A DNA stretch of 64,000 bases from Theobroma cacao (GCF_000208745.1 NC_030851.1:4316598-4380597), one strand, 5' to 3'. Numbered from the stretch's first letter, positions 36,801-48,457 are shown. The notes: generated from the sequence alone by a model not told the origin. A program made the numbers and translations.

Positions 36801-37815
36801 TCTAATAGCTGGACAACTTCTCAAAGATGCATATGTAGTAGTCAAGGTAGGTGATGTAGCTTTGCAAATTCTTAGATCTACTGTTCCCCTTTATATTTTA
36901 ATTTATTTTTCTTAAATTACTTTATTACCAGGATAATGCAGAATTGATCTCTCAACCTGCTATAACAAAGTTTGCAACTGCATTCATGAAGTTAGGTAAT
37001 ATCAACATGATAAACGATGTCCTGAAGGTTCTTCATGGTTCTGGCTATAAGATTGATCAGGTAGTTAGTTATGTCTTTAATTAATTTGATTCATTACTTT
37101 TATATAAGAGGCGAACCTGTCTGAGTTGCAGAATTGTTGCTTGTTTCTGGAATTCTGTGTTCTGATACATAGACAGCATTAGATAATCAGAATGGTGTGT
37201 CTAGGTGTTGAAAGAGCCAATAGGATCTTATTATTTTTCTTATTCATCTGCTGGATTGAATTCACTTCAACTTGTCTATCCAAGTTTTAAGATTACAGCA
37301 TCAAAATAGATAGCTGGAAAATGGCAAATTTGCCCTCAAAATCAACCCCGGAGATTCTTAGAATAGATCCATCTGTATTGTAGTGGAATTAATTTTAATC
37401 TATATTGCCATAGAAAAGATGGTCAAACTAAAGCTTGGGATGATACATTTGAAACACAATCAAACCTAGGCCTACTTCCCAAAGCTCAGAGTGAATTTCA
37501 TGGAAACTGAGCAATAGCTCTTGCTTCTGTTGTAACTTTGACTCTGTGGATCATAGATTCATAGTATGATAATCTTTTTATTTATTTGGTTTCACTCAGG
37601 GACTGTTTCAGATGGCCATATCAAGATATCTTGGTCAGCCTGAAAAGAAGGAATTGCTTCTGCAGTTGCTGCAATGGATGCCAGGTCATGGATATGTTGT
37701 TGATTCATCAACAAGAAACATGATACTTAAGAACTCTCAGTTATTAGGTCGCCAGCTCACTGCAGAGATATTGTCCAAGCAGCATATGATGTCAAAAGTG
37801 TCAAGGTCTACTTAG
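33846..37815 (+). CDS. P-type pentatricopeptide repeat protein, chloroplast type (At1g10910/EMB3103-like)
   Basis: RNA-binding PPR protein, predicted in plastids. Nine exons join in phase: 33846-34193, 34282-34545, 34662-34964, 35075-35179, 35392-35491, 35709-36028, 36670-36846, 36932-37060 and 37600-37815, giving 653 residues. The N-terminus is Ser/Pro/Thr-rich with few acids, like a transit peptide. Repeats of ~35 residues follow, e.g. VFICNSLLSSLVRNGKFESG, VTYNTLLAGCIKI, NLYHYSSLLNAYSYDGNYRK, YSHSIMISALCRAGLFEEAK and VMLNTMLCAYCRAGEMESV. No E/DYW or SMR tail is present, so it is not an editing-type PPR. The intron-rich structure and sequence fit the At1g10910 (EMB3103) type; orthology is inferred from memory, not searched. 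No break was seen. Confidence 0.92.
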
Positions 37816-38523
37816 ATCATGGATGGATCAGCATTTAACAAAATAGTGTAAATTGAACGAGACAATTCAAGTCAATTAATCTAATTTGGTTCTGATTTTA
37901 AGAAAATCTGTTTCCTTTGTGTTTAAGTATCTTGTAGTCTTAGTTTTTCATTTTTCCTGGACACTATCAATTTGTTAAGTTAACAGTGTGAGTGTTTTGA
38001 AGATTGCTTATTGAAAACGAAACCGTAAAGAAAATGATGTATGTAGGAGATGTGGATGAAAGTGATGAGGCACGCTGGTCTATAGGTATGGCATGTTTCA
38101 ATCTTCTAGATTTAGGATTGTCTATGGCACCCATCCTCTGACCCAAGTACCCTACTCCATACCTGTTCCTCCTTGTTCATGGATTGGTGAGGGTCCCGGG
38201 ACTACCTACGGAATCAAAAGCCTAAGCCCATGTCCATTTTCACAGGGTCCAAACCCCTCAAAGTTGGATAGAGAGCCACATAGAGCCAGCCTGTGGTAAG
38301 TTGGAAAACCGTGACTTTCTGTGGCAAACTGACTGGCAGTTACTACAAAAGAATCTGAACCGATTCCTTTCCCTTGAAATGAAATTGGAAATTGGGATAC
38401 ACTTTCTATGAGTCGGAAGGATGCTGACAGCTGAACCTATCTTAAATAAACGTAAGATTACCATTTACGAAACAGAGAAAACTCATATTTATAACTAGAT
38501 ACATATAGGAGACCTTTGTGGCG
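37816..38523. other. Spacer between PPR gene and KCS pseudogene
   Basis: PPR 3'-UTR followed by sequence without a recognised gene. Confidence 0.5.
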
Positions 38524-39313
38524 TCAATGGTCTAAAACACTTGGAATATCCACAGGATGCCGATGAATTCTATCAGACCATGCGTTTGTTTCCTTGTGAT
38601 CAAGTTCTGAAATGCATTTCCAGACTGCACTGTTAGTCTTAAAGCCGCTTCCGAATGCAAATAAAGTGTTGGTTACCAGCATGGATTTACTTTTACCCGT
38701 ATAAAAACTGGGTGTTATAGCTTCCATTCTGAGCACCAGAGCCAGAGAGTTCTTGTGAACTTTGAGGAGATCTTTCACTAAACCTATTGACAAGATCCCA
38801 GCGCTGCAGCCCACTCCACTATGGGTGAAGCTCTTTATGTCGCTTCGAAACCTGAACTTGTTTATCACCATGGCTGTAATGGACGGAGTGGGACAGAAAA
38901 TGCTACAATTTGATACCTGAATATCAATGCTTTTAGGATCTATTTTGTGTTTGGAGAGAAGATCTCTTACAGCTGTAAAGAGAACTTCTTCAATCTCTTC
39001 CCCGAGCACCGCTCAAAGAACCATTAAATGGAATCTCGTGAACTGAACGAGGTACACAGGATTCATTTCCCACACCTGCTCTTTCGTACACTTTCACTTG
39101 GAAATCGATGCTTTGTCTGTCAAAAATGTTGAATGTCTCAAAATATTCAACGAAATAGTCAAGTATGCCTCTCAAGTTATCGGGTGGACAATAGCAGTTG
39201 AAATCTAAGGGGTAAACAAAGTACTGTACTCTAGTAGTGTAATACGGCACCATGATTATAATAAAAGCAGATGAAAAACCAATGGGTTTTTCAATGGGAC
39301 AGACAAATTTCAA
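38524..39313 (-). pseudogene. 3-ketoacyl-CoA synthase (KCS) pseudogene
   Basis: KCS enzymes catalyse the condensing step of very-long-chain fatty acid elongation in the ER. Two frames together cover a KCS: 39313 downward (YFVYPLDFNCYCPPDNLRG, EIPFNGSLSGAR) and 39009-38524 (EEIEEVLFTAVRDLLSKHKI, NCSIFCPTPSITAMVINKF, GVGCSAGILSIGLVKDLL). They are separated by a one-base shift in the CCCC run at 39000-39003. The active-site Cys in GCSAG is kept. The segment between KSMLVTN and FGSGFKTNSAVWKC lacks over 100 residues of the family, including the region with catalytic His and Asn, and only one N-terminal membrane span is left. It cannot be a working enzyme. Confidence 0.88.
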
Positions 39314-39496
39314 ATTGGTTTTTCTCCATTTACACCATGATTAAGCAATAGTCAAAGGAGATTGGTTCTTCCGCAAACAAGAATAAGCTCTGAAGGGAGA
39401 AACACTAGAATAACTCCACCACCATTGTCACTTAAACGAGGATATCTAAAATCCAGAGTTTGTTTCAATGGGACAGACAAATTTCAAATTGGTTTT
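39291..39496. repeat. 32-bp direct repeat pair flanking 142 bp
   Basis: TCAATGGGACAGACAAATTT plus the next 12 bases occurs at 39291-39322 and again at 39465-39496. The first copy overlaps the start of the KCS pseudogene, pointing to a small local duplication at its 5' end. Confidence 0.8.
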
Positions 39497-39499
39497 CGA

Positions 39500-39944
39500 G
39501 AGAAATTTTGGCATTGCTGATCTGTGTTACGATTAGACAAACTACATGGAGGTTTTATAACGCAACTGCTGGCTCTGAGTTTATGACGCCAAATGAACCA
39601 AGAAATGTCAACTAACTGGAAAACTGTATCAAGTGAGTATCTTCCTCAGTTTAAGCTGCTGACTAGCGAAGCTTGCTTAAATGCCGCGCTTATGATCGCA
39701 TTATCCATTTTTTCTCGTTTGTTCATATCTGAGTTCCTCTAGAAAAGCTCACCAGCATTCCCAATCACGAAATCTGCATGTACGAACCTCCCTCTTTCAT
39801 AAAATATATATCTATATGTAGTCTGCATTATCTATAGTAATGCTGCATTCAGTTCCTTTAACAATACTCTTTTACAAGCAATAAGAGTTCCTCTTTTGAC
39901 CTGAATACCTACAAACAAGAATTTACAAACTCTTTTTGATTAAT
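39500..39944. other. Spacer and 3' flank of the pseudokinase gene
   Basis: Probably includes the 3'-UTR of the minus-strand gene ending at 39945. No other feature. Confidence 0.4.
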
Positions 39945-42900
39945 TCAAAACCAAAGCACTGCAATCTGCTTTCCTCGAACCACAGCTAAGACCTGCCAAT
40001 ATTGGACAATGAATTAGACTACGGTGACAGGCTGACAATAATATCAGCAATTCCAAAAGAGGAAAAAACAAATGTTAATATAAACAGAGCTATTTTTAGT
40101 GACATGAAACTCCTATGTTCGGGGATTTCCGACCAGTATTATTATTGCAAGCAGGAATATGAAACATAAAACTAAAAATCTTACCTCGCTTATGGAAAGC
40201 CTGTGACCCAGATCGTTTTTCAGACAGAGCAAAGCAGCCCGAGCCATGTATTGAACAACCCTTGAATCATCATCCTTATCTGTCAATCTCGGATCCATCA
40301 CTTGGTTGAGTGAACCACTTTCTAGAAGTGGCAGCGCCTGCGTTACAATAGGGAAAGTATCAGTGGGTCATATACAAACTTCCAAGAATCGACATCTGCA
40401 TATGGATAACACTATATTGCATACACGTTTTCATTTGGAAACTCCTCAAAACAGTTAAAAATGTTACCACAAGAAGCTAGTTGGGCAGACATCTTACCCA
40501 GTCTATCAAGGATTGACCCTCGCTTTCATGTGGAAAGCGATTGGTTATCTTCCCAGTTATAAGCTCCACAAGAAACATTCCATAGTCATGTAAGTCCATA
40601 GAAAGGCACTTGTCTTCCTCTAGGTTTAGGCGTCTTCACCCACCAAATAGGTTCAAATGACAAGGATGTGAATAGCACAAATATTGTCACAGGGAAGATG
40701 TGTAAACTTCCAACATATGAAGAAGTTAAAACTGATTGAAATTGATTAAAGCTGAAAATCATATTAAAAAAGTTTTCTTACTTGACTGCTGACTTCCCAT
40801 TACAGGGAACATCCTTGAGCGACTTGGCAGTTATAAAATTGCCCAGCTTGAATGTTATAAAAAGCCACAAGTCAGTTACTATGCAAAATTCTAATACAAA
40901 ACTGAGAGATATCAGGCCCATGAATTGACGAAAATTTCTTGAAAAATAAGGAAAATAATAATGGAATTGAGACATAGCAAGTTGATTGTATTAGATTATT
41001 TTTTCCTATTTTTCACATGAACATAAAACTCAGTCTTTTAAGTTGTGCCTCATGATATAGTTCTATATACTTACCATCGCAGAGTAACCATGAGCATAGA
41101 AAATGTTAGTTGAACAGACAGACTGGTGAACAATTGGCCCATCTGGACATTCTTCGTGAAGATAGCGCAAGCTGCAACCTATTTCTATAGCAGTATACCA
41201 CCTTGTTGTCCAAGACAGGTTACTAGCCGATGTAACACCTGCAGAATATATAGACAAGTTAAGAATGCTCTGCTCTAAAGCCGTAGAGTCCAAAAACGAA
41301 GAGGAAAGCCAAGAAGATACTGCACTTCAATTTGATGAAACAAAGTAGGGAGTGAAAAACTATTTTTTCATAAGTAGTGTAGTTGACTAAAGTGGGGGGC
41401 GTGGTGGTGTAAGCGAGAAAGGTATCTTACATTGCAAGTTCATTTCAATATTACCCAAACTTGGATAGTCGTGTATAAGTAATCTGTTTGTGCGGGTGCA
41501 GCAATATCCAACAATGTTCATGACATTGCGATGGCGTAACCGGAGAAGGATCGCAAGCATTGACCAAAACCGTTCATCATCTTCAAAAGATTTGACTATA
41601 ACAGGTGTATTCTGCAATACACCTTCATAGTATTCCTTACCATATATTGTATCAGCAAAACCATTTGTAATCACTTCAATTTCACTCAGAGAAAAATGTC
41701 GAGGAAAACCCGCTCTCCATTGCAATGGATACCAACAGGGACCTTTCGGAGGCGGTGGTATTGATGATTCCCCTTCCTCAACGGGATTCTGGTCTCCATT
41801 TTTCTGATCGTTCAGAGGTTGATTGTCGGGGCAAGTTTCGTCATCAGCTGTTTCACAACTTGCAGGAGAGGAGTCAGGCTTGGAAGCTCTTGATAGCATC
41901 AAGGTGGCAACATCTTTTCCTTTCATTACTGCAACATTGCATCCTACATGCCAATATATATACAATTTGTGCTCTTTTAAGTGGCTGTAAAGAATATCAC
42001 AACACTTGTCAATACACTTTTGCAGTTTGGCAATGTTTTATGCATTAAAATGCAAAACAATACTAAACAGGATAATTGTTGCTAAATAAAAATAATAGAA
42101 AAGATTTTTCCTTTTTTAGGCTTTAAAGGATCAGGGGCATGAACACCTGTCTAGAACAATCCAACGTGTGTTAGAGTTTTCTGCTTCTTTGAGTGTTATT
42201 TCATTAGGACATAATCCTGCTGCAAGTTTGACCTCCAACTTCACCTGAGCAGTACCATGTTTGAGGATAGATGCCAGTAAAATCGTTTTGCTACCAATAA
42301 GAATAAGATTCACCTACCTCATTTCTTTTACATCGTCGATAGAATGGCTGGAGGTTAGCCTGGCATTGTTCCCTTTTTCTCTCAATTTCTTCTCCAAGCT
42401 CTCTAGGTTTCGCTTCTGGGTGTCCGGATGAAAACTCCAATTTTTCCACTGCAATTTAACATCTATATTTAGCATGCCTATTATGGACATAGCTGAATTA
42501 CAAACCCATAATATTCTGCAGGCTGGTGCATCTGACACAACTAATTTTCCTGCAAAACTTGAGGCTGGATTCCACCTTGAATGATAATATTGAGTATCAA
42601 AAGGATTGAAAGAATTAATACCAGTCCAAGAAATGCCAGCAGGAGAGTCTAGTCAGGTACCATATTATAACCAAAGTTTGGACACCCATTTTTCTGAAAA
42701 CCTTTTTCAGCCTGAAGAATCTTGAGCTAAGACTATCAAATCTAAGTCAAATAATTGAACAACCCTGATCTCTTACATAGCCTTTGATCTTGATGACAAG
42801 CCAAATGCTTAACAAATACTACTTTATTTTTCTGTCTTCCAGTATGCACTTAAACCTATGAGGCCATGACATATAGAGCACTTCGTTCAATGTATCAACA

Positions 42901-43411
42901 ATCGCAGGTTTTGCAAAAGAAATTGCATTTGAGGTAAATAATTTTCTTTAAAAATTTGTGTCTATGGATTATATTACCTTGACAATCATATACATGTTTA
43001 CTGCTTATCAAAAAAATTATATTTGAGAAATCATTTTCTATTCAAACAAACAGAGTAGCAAAAGGAGGAAGTTTGTGAGATATAAAGCTCACATATTCCA
43101 TAGATGTTAATCCCCATGTTTATGGGAAAGCAAGAAGAGTTCTTCTTTCGTATATCAGCTAGAACTCCGACAACAATCACGGTGTCCTTGGGGCGAACAA
43201 CATGTTTAAGAGCCCAGTCAACCACGTCCACCATTCCTTTGTTTCTATTAGCATCCATCACGACTATCACACTCTCTCTTGTGGCTGAATCTGTTTGAGA
43301 CACCATTTTTTTTATCTTTGCTGGTAGCTTTGTGCCTGTGAATCTAAATATAAGTAACGAAGAGAATAGCTTTAGTCTTGAGAATGCTGCATTAAGTTTT
43401 CCAGAAGACAT
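39945..43411 (-). CDS. USP-domain receptor-like cytoplasmic pseudokinase
   Basis: Nine exons join in phase: 43411-43093, 42448-42318, 42244-42147, 41984-41431, 41238-41075, 40846-40782, 40633-40498, 40337-40185 and 39992-39945, giving 555 residues. The N-terminal half is a universal-stress-protein-like (adenine nucleotide alpha hydrolase) fold: SVIVVMDANRNKGMVDVVDW, EIERKREQCQANLQPFYRRC, VKLEVKLAAGLCP, RWIVLDS, CNVAVMKGKD. The C-terminal half is kinase-like. The Lys of VIVKSF remains, but the HRD motif reads HQS (IVHQSVCSTNIF) and DFG reads NFI (LGNFITAK). The glycine loop is also poor. It therefore belongs to the plant 'inactive protein kinase' group and is likely a scaffold or nucleotide sensor at the membrane or in the cytosol. 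The last exon is only 48 bases (VLAVVRGKQIAVLWF). Open frames through all joins argue for selection. Confidence 0.9.
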
Positions 43412-44122
43412 TTTCTAAATATCCATTGACGACGGGGACAAGGTTGTAGTTTAGGTAGTATCGCTGTTCACAATGCTGTAGCTCATTGGCACATTCTTCA
43501 TGTTTCGATGTGATCTGTGATCTTATCTTTTCCTTATTTAATACCGTGGTGTGTACAAACTGGGGAAACAAAAAACAAAACATTTTCTGTTTGTTTGTTG
43601 CATTAATGCCTTTTTATTTTTATACCATTATAAACAGACTACTCTTGGTGAAAGGGCAACCAGGGCAGGGCCAATGCCATGATTTTTAATCTGAGGTATC
43701 AGTTAGCACATGGTTTCTGTGCTACTTGAATTTGCGTTTCTATTAGTCTTGGTATTTCTTTGGCTGTTTATGGAGAGGGTTTTGATCAAACTAATGGGGA
43801 TGGTATTTGATGCAGCTAGATCACAAAAATGCATGAATGGCACAACTGTGAAGAGATGCAATGGCGAATCCTGAAGCCACTCTAATCATGCGGTCATCAA
43901 TTCATGATCAATCAGAATCAAGTAACAAAATTGTTACTCTTATACAACATTCACATGGAGTCTGAAAAGAAAAACAAAGTGGGAGACCCCGGAGTATTAC
44001 TACATTAGTCCTGGCCACACGTTTAGGATGGAGCAACGATAAAACTCATTAACATCCCTTCCCTTTTCGAATTGGCTGTTTAACTGCAAATAAAGGGGAA
44101 CCATGAAGACATAGGACTCACC
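43412..44122. other. Spacer between pseudokinase and dehydrogenase-like gene
   Basis: Holds the pseudokinase promoter side and the 3' flank of the minus-strand dehydrogenase gene. Nothing else recognised. Confidence 0.5.
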
Positions 44123-45046
44123 TCACTTGCCGTTAATCCTCTCTATTACAGTTATTAGACCTTGAAGCCCAAGCTTGGCGTCTCCGTTAGCCACCATCCC
44201 AGCAAACAACTGCTTGGTCAATGCCGCCCCAGGCAAGGCGGTGACTCTCTCATCTTCAGTACCCTCCTCTAACATATCCAATGCCATCCCCAAATCCTTC
44301 ACTAAATACTCAGCAAATCCACCAGGCCTAAAGTCTCTCTCAATCATCTTCTCCCCGAACAACTCCATCAGCTTTGATCCTGCTGCCCCTCCTCTCACTG
44401 CCTCCAGAAACTGCTTCAAATCCAACCCGGCTCGCTCGGCAAACACTAACCCTTCACTCAACCCCACCAAAACAGCACTACCTGTAATCTGATTCGCTAG
44501 CTTGCAACTCTGCCCGCACCCTGCCTCACCCATATACGTAACTCTTCCCATGATATCAAACAGTGGTTTTAACCATGACACAATATCAGGATCACCACCA
44601 GCAAATATTGCTAGTGTCCCTTCCCTTGCACCAGCGTCAGCCCCGGATACGGGCGCATCAACTGACCAACAACCTTTTGCACGTGCAGCAGAGAAAATTA
44701 CACGCGCAAGAGCAGGATGGCTGCTTGTCATGTCAACAATGACACCTCCAGGATTTAAACCTGACAGAATGCCATTGGACTCAAGGACAACTGATCGAAC
44801 ATCTTTGGAGTTACCAACCATGGTGAAAACAACGTCCGAATGTTGAGCAACTTCTCGGGGAGAATTGACAATACGGGCACCTAGGGATTGGAGTGAAAGG
44901 GCTTTCGATTGAGTGCGAGTGTAGATGATCACAGAGTAGCCCGCAGAGATAAGCCGAGAGGCCATGGGAGCGCCCATGATGCCAGTTCCAATCCAACCAA
45001 GGCGTGTCTGGGTTGGAGAGATTGGTTGTCTATAAGGAGTTTCCAT
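44123..45046 (-). CDS. 3-hydroxyisobutyrate dehydrogenase-like / glyoxylate reductase family protein (copy 1)
   Basis: NAD(P)-dependent beta-hydroxyacid dehydrogenase, single exon, 307 residues. GWIGTGIMGAPMASRLISAG is the Rossmann nucleotide-binding motif; DAPVSGADAGAREGTLAIFA is the substrate-binding signature; GQSCKLANQI carries the catalytic Lys; the C-terminal helical domain ends GLQGLITVIERINGK. The family includes valine-catabolism dehydrogenases and GLYR-type semialdehyde reductases. The intronless structure matches the Arabidopsis 'HIBADH-like 1-3' group, whose substrates are unsettled. No obvious mitochondrial presequence, so cytosolic location is likely. Complete and undamaged. It is divergent to the paralogue at 46730. 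Confidence 0.93.
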   Translation of the reverse strand: METPYRQPISPTQTRLGWIGTGIMGAPMASRLISAGYSVIIYTRTQSKALSLQSLGARIVNSPREVAQHSDVVFTMVGNSKDVRSVVLESNGILSGLNPGGVIVDMTSSHPALARVIFSAARAKGCWSVDAPVSGADAGAREGTLAIFAGGDPDIVSWLKPLFDIMGRVTYMGEAGCGQSCKLANQITGSAVLVGLSEGLVFAERAGLDLKQFLEAVRGGAAGSKLMELFGEKMIERDFRPGGFAEYLVKDLGMALDMLEEGTEDERVTALPGAALTKQLFAGMVANGDAKLGLQGLITVIERINGK

Positions 45047-45540
45047 GAAGATTGCTGAAGTACAAGCAACTGTTAACTGTTAGGAGTTTGAAGGCTTTGG
45101 ATGTAGATCAAGTTTCCGGTGGTCAACAGTAGGAACTGAGTTGAGATCTGAGAAGAAACACTTTCGGAAACATGACAGCCTGTCTCGGGATTCTGCGCAC
45201 CAGGAAAAAGAGGAATGGATATATTACTAGTAGGAGTTCTTTATTCACCTTGCGTGACACAGAAAATCTGAACCATTGAATATTGGATAACATCACCAAT
45301 GAAATACTAGTGACAAAAGAAAGACAAATGAATTCCTACCTCTAATTGAATAAACTTAAGAAAACTAAGCACCTGTATGACACCAGATTTACAGGTTTCT
45401 TTTTCTAAAGATTAACAAATAATTGCAAAAGTAGGATGCTCGTTTTGCTGTAGCTTGGGATCTTTATTTTTAAGACCCCATGTTCAAATTTTATGATATA
45501 TGGATTTTATTTAATTTTTAGTTTATTTATTTATTTGCTT

Positions 45541-46580
45541 TTTTTTTTAATTTTTCCCTTTGAATGTATTGCAATGTATTGCGATTATTTGAGTACATGA
45601 TATAAAAAAAGGTAGTTTCTTTTAAGGAAAAAAATATTTATTAAATTTTAATTAGACAAGAAAAATAAATCTTTAATATTTAATTCAATAATAGCTTCTT
45701 AGTATCTATTGAAAGAACATTATAAAAGACATAGTCATTGTTTACGACAAAATCTTTATTTGTCATCCAATCGACTATCATATTAGCCTATTTGAAAATG
45801 TGTCATGTATTAACTTTTTAATACCTTCAAAAAAATAGATGAATGGCTTGAATTAGATCCAAATTAGAGCAAGGATGACAATAAGTAATGGCGTGCACGA
45901 CTAACTTATTATCGACTTGAAAATCAATTTTTTGAAAGCTTAGTTCTCAAGCTAAATAAAGTCCTTTGTAGACAACCCATAATTCAGCTCAATATGCCGT
46001 GTATCTTCGAAGTTTAATGGTAAAATCATCGAAGCCATTCCTCATTAGAATCCCAAATCACCACACCTGTGGTAAATAACCCGTTGACCTTCTAAACGAG
46101 ACATCCGAGTTCAATGCTAAGCAGCCAAGTGGAGGAGCCGTCCATCCTACCAGAACCTTTTCTTTTCTACTTGCATTTACTCCAAAATTCCCATATATGT
46201 AACAAGAATTGTTTACGGATGACACAAAGCTTAGGGTTGCATTCAGTCATCTCTCATTGAGATCCACTTACCTTCAAAAACAAAAATATTCCTCCATTTT
46301 CATATGTGCCAGTAAGTAATAACAAAGATAATTACCCAGGGGACATCGTTAATCACTAGTTTATACCGAGAGAGATTGAAAGCGAAGCCATCAGCTATTC
46401 TCGATTCATAAAAGAAGCCATGAAGCCCTTGAGGTAATAAGCGTAGCCAAATAGCATTAGTAAATAGACAATGACGCAATAAATGCATCACAGACTCTTC
46501 CTCCCGCTGACATAAGGCACATAGAGGATTATTTGATAAATGACGCCATTTTGCCAGTGTTACCATTTTTTCCAATTGAA
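45541..46580 (-). mobile_element. Decayed LINE remnant (zf-RVT and RNase H part)
   Basis: On the minus strand from 46560: LAKWRHLSNNPLCALCQREE, ESVMHLLRHCLFTNAIWLRL (zinc-binding RVT-associated domain of plant LINEs), then PWVIIFVITYWHI, followed by scattered RNase H-like fragments (GWTAPPLGCLALNSD, AELWVVYKGLYLA) with many stops. A T run at 45540-45552 may be the old poly(A) tail. It fills much of the space between the two head-to-head dehydrogenase genes and ends ~150 bases before the start of copy 2. No target duplication found. Confidence 0.75.
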
Positions 46581-46729
46581 ACGTGCAACTACTGTGCACG
46601 TGCGAGCCAGTACTGGAACTACCAAGCTAAAAATCTCCTAAATTTCGTTCCTCGGCTACGATCATCAGTCAATCAGTTACTACCTCTTTTCACATATACA
46701 ACAACCTGCTCCATCTCTCGCCAATTTCC

Positions 46730-47650
46730 ATGGAAACTCCCTATCCAAAACCCATCTCCCCCGCCGAAACCCGCGTCGGCTGGATCGGGATAGGCATAAT
46801 GGGTGCAGCCATGGCTTCTCACCTCCTCTCCGCCGGCTATTCGCTCACCATCTACGCTCGCACCCCATCAAAAGCTTCGTCTCTCCAATCCCAAGGTGCC
46901 CATATCACCGATTCCCCACAAGAACTCGCCCGTCGATGCAACGTCGTTTTCACCATGGTTGGCAACCCACAAGATGTCAAGCAAATCGTCTTAGAAACCA
47001 ACGGTGTTCTTTCAACCCTTAATCCTGGAGCCGTCCTTGTAGACCACACCACCAGCAGCCCATCACTGGCACGTGAGATCTACGCTTCAGCTCGTAAAAA
47101 GGGTTGCTGGTCGATTGATGCTCCGGTCTCCGGGGGTGACATCGGAGCTAGAGAAGGGAAATTGGCTATTTTTGCTGGTGGGGAAAGTTCGGTGGTTGAG
47201 TGGCTAAAACCCTTGTTTGATTTGATGGGAAGGGTTACTTATATGGGGGAAGCAGGATGCGGGCAGAGTTGTAAGATTGGGAACCAAATAATGGTGGGGG
47301 CTAATTTGATGGGGTTAAGTGAAGGGTTTGTTTTTGCGGAGAAAGCTGGGTTGGATTTGAGGAAGTATATGGAGGCGGTTAGGGGAGGAGGCGCAGCGTC
47401 AATGGCAATGGAGTTATTTGGAGGGAGAATGATTAGGAGAGACTTTAAGCCAGGTGGGTTTGCAGAGTATATGGTGAAGGATATGGGGTTGGGAGTGGAT
47501 GTTGTGAAGGAAGATGATGATGGGAAAGTGGTGGTTTTGCCTGGCGCTGCTCTGGGTAAACAGATGTTTTCAGCAATGGTGGCTAATGGGGATGGGAAGC
47601 TTGGTACTCAGGGACTCATAACTGTTGTGGAGAGGATCAATGGCAAGTGA
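46730..47650 (+). CDS. 3-hydroxyisobutyrate dehydrogenase-like / glyoxylate reductase family protein (copy 2)
   Basis: Single exon, 306 residues, paralogue of the gene at 44123-45046 over its full length. Motifs: GWIGIGIMGAAMASHLLSAG (nucleotide binding), DAPVSGGDIGAREGKLAIFA (substrate signature), GQSCKIGNQI (catalytic Lys) and the same ending GLITVVERINGK. The gene starts METPYPKPISPAETR, close to METPYRQPISPTQTR of copy 1, which supports both starts. Upstream bases are pyrimidine-rich with the LINE relic close by. No defects. The paralogue pair probably arose by an inverted tandem duplication. Confidence 0.93.
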   Translation: METPYPKPISPAETRVGWIGIGIMGAAMASHLLSAGYSLTIYARTPSKASSLQSQGAHITDSPQELARRCNVVFTMVGNPQDVKQIVLETNGVLSTLNPGAVLVDHTTSSPSLAREIYASARKKGCWSIDAPVSGGDIGAREGKLAIFAGGESSVVEWLKPLFDLMGRVTYMGEAGCGQSCKIGNQIMVGANLMGLSEGFVFAEKAGLDLRKYMEAVRGGGAASMAMELFGGRMIRRDFKPGGFAEYMVKDMGLGVDVVKEDDDGKVVVLPGAALGKQMFSAMVANGDGKLGTQGLITVVERINGK

Positions 47651-47692
47651 CTTGGAATGGAATTGGTTGTTGAAAACAGGATAGACTTTAGC

Positions 47693-48455
47693 TTGTTTCG
47701 AGAATGCAAAGGTCAATAACTTATATTGTTTTCCATTGAAGCTTGCAAGAAGCAAAGCTAATGTCTTTGCATTTCAAAGATCTCGGTATTGGAATTGTTT
47801 GGAATTGTAGATGTAGTTCCCCTTGTATTATATATCCATCTGTAGAGGTCTCTTGGTTACTTGGAATCATGATAAACTAGCTTAAATCATTTCTATTTTA
47901 GTAGGGCTGCCAAATTTGTTAATTTGACATTATAGTGAGATGTTATTCAATCGTTTGAGACAAGTAGTCTTTTATTAATGCTAATATTTTTTTTGTTCTG
48001 AGATTTATTCCATGATTTCGCAACCTTTCTTCTTCCTCGGACTCCCATGATCCCAACTCAAAGTGAGTTTTTGATTCTAGACACTGTTTATCGTTCCTCT
48101 TTCATTTCCATCGTTATTGATTCTTCTCTTTGAAAATTCCAATAGTGAGTTATGGTCAGCAGGTTTGGGCCTCAAGTCTAGAAATAATAGCCCACTCCGA
48201 ACGGATCTTAATTGGTCTGATTTCCCAAAAACCCTGAGGAAGACCAATCTAGCTGAGATCCACAGCCTTCGGTCGATGATTTTGTTATTTATTTTAGCTC
48301 CAAAAGACCACTGGACTTGGTCTCTAGAGGCTGGACCCACCAAAACCCAACATTTTGTTCAAATATATACGACACTGTCGCGATAAAATAAAATATCATT
48401 TGCTCAAGGGCATCCTAACGTAGATATCAAATAAAAGACAAGCATTCATCTTTTA
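47693..48455 (+). repeat. Duplicated 3' flank of dehydrogenase gene, copy A
   Basis: Starts with GCTTGTTTCGAGAATGCAAA and runs through the presumed 3'-UTR. It matches 56336-57515 in the same orientation, e.g. AAGCAAAGCTAATGTCTTTG against AAGCAAAGCAAATGTCTTTG, and a nearly identical block TACTTGGAATCATGATAAAC in both. Similarity continues to the end of this copy (TTGCTCAAGGGCATCCTAAC against GTGCTCAAGATATCATAAAG). Confidence 0.85.
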
Positions 48456-48457
48456 TA

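Noticed and set aside
42314..42316. In-frame TAG in the pseudokinase region suggesting a premature stop
   Set aside because: It disappears when exon 42448-42318 is read in the phase set by exon 1 (EIERKREQCQANLQPFYRRC frame) and the intron 42317-42245 is removed.
44175..44846. Open frames on the plus strand across the dehydrogenase gene
   Set aside because: Antisense shadows of an intact minus-strand gene with clear motifs.
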